Assembly: GCA_945872195.1 (NCBI GenBank)
Contig: CAMBZO010000005.1
Coordinates: 1-21,018 of the forward strand
Origin: Akkermansia muciniphila
GTDB lineage: Bacteria > Verrucomicrobiota > Verrucomicrobiia > Limisphaerales > SXTU01
DNA: 21,018 bases
Reading direction: 5' to 3'
In this document: positions 18,339-21,018 of the stretch, in pieces
Layout of the letters: each line of letters opens with the position of its first letter
How positions within the stretch are numbered: position 1 is the stretch's first letter
Notes under the pieces: model-generated
Seen by the model: only the letters and a program-made list of their open reading frames with translations
What the model was told of the DNA's origin: nothing
The model's database searches: none
Program-made: the position numbers and the translations under genes

Positions 18339-19598
18339 TCAGCTGATGAACAGCGGCTTGAGATGCCGGTCGTAAAGGTTCTCGGTCACGTTCTTGGCGA
18401 CGATGGCTTCGTTGGCTTTCAACAGGTCCGTGTAGCGCGCGCCGGCCTTCGCCGCGAGTTTGAAGGAGACGTGCAGGAGCTGGCGGAGGTGGGCGTTGAA
18501 GCCGGGGTGCCCGGGGATGTGGCGGATGGCGCTGGCGAGCTGCGGCCCGGTCCAGGCGTTCACCACGGCGGCACTCGGGAGCTGCGCGCGGTCGATGTCG
18601 ATGACGCTGGCGTAAGGCGCGCAGAGCTCGTCCACGTGTGCGAGGGCGTAGGCGTAAATCTCCTTCGCGAGCGCGAGGCCGTCGCCGCCCGCTTCGGAGA
18701 GGCCGACGAGTTCCTCGAGCCACGTCGTGCCGGCGGTCTTGAGGTGGACGCCTGCGCCGGTGCGCTGGAGGGCGCGGCGGATGATGGGGTAGAGGCTGAA
18801 CTTGTCGCTGCCGCTGTGGACGCTGAGCTTCAAGTTCCGGGGCAGGCCGTAGGCCTTCACGGCGTGGGCGATGACGGCGAGGTCGTCGTTGAACTCACGC
18901 TCGAACTGCGCGAGGTCGCCGACGTAGTCCACGCCCTTGTTGAAGCGCCCGGTGAACTTCGGCGCGAGGGTCTGCGGGTAAACCCCGGCGTCGGCGAGGA
19001 GGGCGAGGATGATGAGCAGCTCCGGCGGCGTCTGCGGCGTGTCGGTCTCATCCATCGAGACCTCGGCGATGAAACTCTTCGCGCCCTTCGATCCTTTCGC
19101 GCGCTTGATGTGGTTGTAAATTTGCCCAGCTTCCCACGTCGCGCTGAGATATTTCCGCGCGCTGGCGGCGACACTGGCGGCGTCCGTCTGAAAGGGCTCG
19201 GCGATCCCCGCGATGGTCACGGTGCCGATGAGTTCCGGGTGCTTGGCCAGAAACCGCTCGACGTAGCGCTCCTCGGGCTGCTTGCCGATGCTGTCGGCGA
19301 CATCAATGGTGAAGAAGTCGGAGCAGGGGAGAAACTTGTCCACGGTATCGAGGCGGATGTGGTCAGCATCCACATGCCAGCCGCCGGTCCAGTTGAGCGC
19401 CTTCACGGCGGCTTGCGCGGCGTCGAAGACGCTCTGCGGGTGCGAGCCGATGAAGGTGTGCTCGCGGTTGGACTTGTTCCAGACGGGCACGACGGCGACG
19501 CCTTGCGCGGCGGCGAGCTGGCAGGCGTGCAGCTGGGCCTTGGCCTGATGAGCGAAGCGGTCGCCCACACCAATGGTGAATTTCTCAAGTATCAACAT
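18339..19598 (-). CDS. uxaE: Tagaturonate/fructuronate epimerase
   Basis: This 419-residue enzyme matches UxaE, which converts D-tagaturonate to D-fructuronate in an alternative galacturonate route first described in Thermotoga. Conserved blocks are GVGDRF (10-15), VDADHIR (76-82), DFFTIDVADSIG (94-105), VSMDETDTPQTP (180-191), FTGRFNKGVDYVGDLAQFERE (215-235, key residues D224, Y225 and E232), SVHSGSDKFSLYP (259-271) and HLKTAGTTWLEE (285-296). The His, Asp and Glu in these blocks are likely metal or catalytic ligands. From memory, the Thermotoga protein has about 90 more residues at its N-terminus; here the protein begins just before GDRF. Frames upstream show no further homology. It is the first gene of a minus-strand pair with kdgK; the other pathway genes (uxaC, uxuA, uxuB, kdgA) are not in view. 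Confidence 0.9.
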   Translation of the reverse strand: MLILEKFTIGVGDRFAHQAKAQLHACQLAAAQGVAVVPVWNKSNREHTFIGSHPQSVFDAAQAAVKALNWTGGWHVDADHIRLDTVDKFLPCSDFFTIDVADSIGKQPEERYVERFLAKHPELIGTVTIAGIAEPFQTDAASVAASARKYLSATWEAGQIYNHIKRAKGSKGAKSFIAEVSMDETDTPQTPPELLIILALLADAGVYPQTLAPKFTGRFNKGVDYVGDLAQFEREFNDDLAVIAHAVKAYGLPRNLKLSVHSGSDKFSLYPIIRRALQRTGAGVHLKTAGTTWLEELVGLSEAGGDGLALAKEIYAYALAHVDELCAPYASVIDIDRAQLPSAAVVNAWTGPQLASAIRHIPGHPGFNAHLRQLLHVSFKLAAKAGARYTDLLKANEAIVAKNVTENLYDRHLKPLFIS

Positions 19599-19711
19599 GA
19601 GGGAGCAGAGTGCGGCGGCGGCGGCGCGGGATGAAGTCCAAAGTGGCGGGCACGCTCCGGTTTTTCCTCGCTCGGCTGGCCGCTCTTCTCCACTGTCCCG
19701 CTCCGAATCCG

Positions 19712-20431
19712 ATGATTATCCACAAGCTGATTTACGGCTTCCTCAAGGCGCAGGGCGGCAGCCCGGCGTTCTACCAGCTCCAGGCGCGCGACGCCCTCGG
19801 GTGGATGCAGCGGCAGGGCGTGGCGCTCACGCCGACGACGACGGTGCTGGACCTCGGCTGCGGCTTTGGCGACGTGGGCGCCGAGGTGGCCAAGACCGGC
19901 GCGCAGGTCACGCTGGCCGATGACGACAGCTTTGTGCTGCCGGAGAACGCGCACCTGCCCTTCCGCAAATTCAACATCGACCGCGACGACTTCGCCACGC
20001 TGGGCCAATACGACTTGGTCATCTGCTCGAATGTCCTCGAACACCTGCCGCGCCCCGACCGACTGCTCGCCGCCATCCCGCAGATGCTCAAGCCCGGCGG
20101 GCGCTGCTACCTGAGCTGGACGAACTGGCTCTCGCCCTGGGGCGGGCACGAGTTCTCGCCCTTCCACTACCTCGGCGTGGACCGCGGCGTGCGCGTGTGG
20201 GAACGCGTCACCGGCAAAACGCGGATCCACACGCCGGGGCAGAACCTCTTTTACACCTCCATCGGCCGGACGCTGCGGACGCTGCGGGCGAACCCCGCGC
20301 TGCGCATCGAGCGCCTGGCGCCCCGCTACTACCCGAAGTTCGCCTTCCTCCTGCGCCTGCCCGTGGCGCGCGAGTTCCTGACGTGGAACTGCGCAATGCT
20401 GCTCGCGCCCAGCGACGCTGGGCGAGAGTAG
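19712..20431 (+). CDS. Class I SAM-dependent methyltransferase
   Basis: The 239-residue form starts at MIIHKLIYGFLK (19712). An upstream start near 19610 would add an Arg-rich leader with no family match, so the later ATG is preferred. SAM-binding motif I, VLDLGCGFGDVG (45-56), is complete, followed by acidic DDD in TLADDDSF for the ribose hydroxyls, then SNVLEHLPRPDRLL and a LKPGGRCYLSW motif III. The fold and the VLEHLxxP pattern place it in the Methyltransf_11/23 group. The WLSPWGGHEFSPFHYLG segment after motif III occurs in small-molecule or glycan-linked methyltransferases, but the substrate cannot be read from sequence. The gene diverges from uxaE with 113 bp between starts, so they do not share a transcript. 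Confidence 0.85.
   Translation: MIIHKLIYGFLKAQGGSPAFYQLQARDALGWMQRQGVALTPTTTVLDLGCGFGDVGAEVAKTGAQVTLADDDSFVLPENAHLPFRKFNIDRDDFATLGQYDLVICSNVLEHLPRPDRLLAAIPQMLKPGGRCYLSWTNWLSPWGGHEFSPFHYLGVDRGVRVWERVTGKTRIHTPGQNLFYTSIGRTLRTLRANPALRIERLAPRYYPKFAFLLRLPVAREFLTWNCAMLLAPSDAGRE
20406..20424 (+). terminator. Hairpin at the end of the methyltransferase gene
   Basis: A perfect 8-bp stem (20406-20413 with 20417-20424) with a GAC loop ends 4 bases before the stop codon, inside the last codons. No T-run follows, so termination is doubtful. Confidence 0.35.
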
Positions 20432-20631
20432 CCCCTCCCTCCCCTGCCCTGCCTGCCGCTGAGGTCTTGCCCCTCTTGAACTTGATGCGGACATCGCCGC
20501 TGAAGACTCGCCCCACGCCTTGCTCTGGGAGCAAGACCCGCGACGCGCGACGCCCTCTGCCCGCTGAAGCCGGCAAACCACACCTCGAACACTTCCGCCC
20601 CGGCAAGCCCCAGCCGACGCACCGGGATGCG

Positions 20632-20704
20632 TAGCCGCCGACGTGAGGAGGCGGATGGGCGGGTGCGATGACCGAAGGAATCCGCCTCCTGACCTCGGCG
20701 GCTA
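20632..20704. repeat. REP-like inverted repeat, TAGCCGCCGA arms
   Basis: Arms 20632-20656 and 20680-20704 are 25 bases each and pair with two mismatches around a 23-base loop. The outer end of the right arm supplies the TAG stop codon (20702-20704 on the minus strand) of the HEPN-like gene. The rest of the gap from 20432 holds no recognisable gene. I recall similar TAGCCGCCGACGTGAGGAGG arms as dispersed repeats in verrucomicrobial genomes, but this needs a search. Confidence 0.8.
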
Positions 20705-21018
20705 TGAGGCCAGCCGCGCTTTCACTGCGGCCAGCAATTCCTCCACCTGCTGAAGCTGCCCGCGCACCTTCGGCCAGTCCGGGTCTTCCAAGTCGAAGCC
20801 GGGGTAGCGGTCGGTGAAGTAGGCTTGCGCGAGTTCCAGACACGCGGGCGCGGCCAGCGGTTCCAGTTCCGACTGCCATTCGACCATGCGGTCGTGCAGG
20901 CGAACGAGGTCATGCGTCTTCTCCAACGGCCAGCCGAGGCGAATGAGTTCGGCTTTGATGATTTTCTCCAGCACCTCGGCGAGCTTGCTGCGACACATGG
21001 CAAAGCTCCACTCATGAG
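20702..21018 (-). CDS. HEPN-like domain protein (5' partial)
   Basis: The frame stays open to the right edge, reading HEWSFAMCRSKLAEVLEKIIKAELIR at its visible start (in pieces: HEWSFAMCRS, then KLAEVLEKIIKAEL). So the ATG at 20996-20998 is probably an internal Met and the N-terminus is missing. The visible part is all-helical. It shows the HEPN pattern of an EKIIKAEL helix, KTHDLVRLHDRM, a Tyr-rich AYFTDRYPGF segment and a final VEELLAAVKARL helix. PF05168 HEPN proteins often pair with a minimal nucleotidyltransferase; any partner would lie beyond the window. The R-x4-6-H RNase motif of toxic HEPN proteins is not seen in this part. The stop codon lies in a repeat arm. Confidence 0.7.
   Translation of the reverse strand, partial: HEWSFAMCRSKLAEVLEKIIKAELIRLGWPLEKTHDLVRLHDRMVEWQSELEPLAAPACLELAQAYFTDRYPGFDLEDPDWPKVRGQLQQVEELLAAVKARLAS

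Noticed and set aside
20432..20631. Short open frames after the methyltransferase gene
   Set aside because: Frames are open on both strands, Pro/Arg-rich and without motifs; nothing supports a gene.

Overview
The window is GC-rich bacterial DNA, most likely from the Planctomycetes-Verrucomicrobia group and best matching soil or freshwater Verrucomicrobia (Pedosphaera/Limisphaerales type). This rests on protein content. It has two PSCyt1-DUF1549-DUF1553 secreted cytochrome-like proteins, each paired with a Tat-exported DUF1501 protein. It also has two secreted DUF1080 (3-keto-disaccharide hydrolase family) proteins, a DUF5069 protein, weak or absent Shine-Dalgarno sites, and many short palindromic intergenic repeats. 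No database search was possible, so the taxonomy is an inference.

Layout. 1-1134 (+): LarA-family nickel-pincer racemase/epimerase, cut at the left edge. 1237-6284 (-): four co-oriented genes for exported proteins, transcribed in the order beta-propeller, DUF1080 copy 2, Cys-type glutathione peroxidase, DUF1080 copy 1. Each gap between them holds a palindrome. 6285-6661: divergent intergenic region. 6662-16519 (+): two back-to-back modules in mirrored order, DUF1501 then PSCyt1/DUF1549/DUF1553, followed by PSCyt1/DUF1549/DUF1553 then DUF1501. Strong hairpin terminators follow the first two genes, and a bidirectional one lies at the convergent 3' end. 16640-19598 (-): DUF5069 protein with its own likely promoter, KDG kinase (kdgK) and tagaturonate epimerase (uxaE). 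19712-20431 (+): class I SAM methyltransferase. 20702-21018 (-): HEPN-like protein, cut at the right edge.

How the genes may work together. uxaE and kdgK are two cytosolic steps of D-galacturonate (pectin) catabolism, converting tagaturonate to fructuronate and phosphorylating KDG to KDPG. The exported propeller, the two DUF1080 proteins and the CxxCH proteins would suit periplasmic oxidation and cleavage of glycosides, with electrons passing to c-type haem proteins. The LarA homologue could epimerise a 2-hydroxy acid. That link between periplasmic and cytosolic halves is inference from family knowledge and proximity; nothing in the sequence proves a joint pathway.

The most unusual DNA-level signals are two heptanucleotide tandem arrays, each of four copies, inside one DUF1549/DUF1553 gene. 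Next is a collection of unrelated inverted-repeat families in the 3' flanks of minus-strand genes, two of which meet the stop codon exactly.
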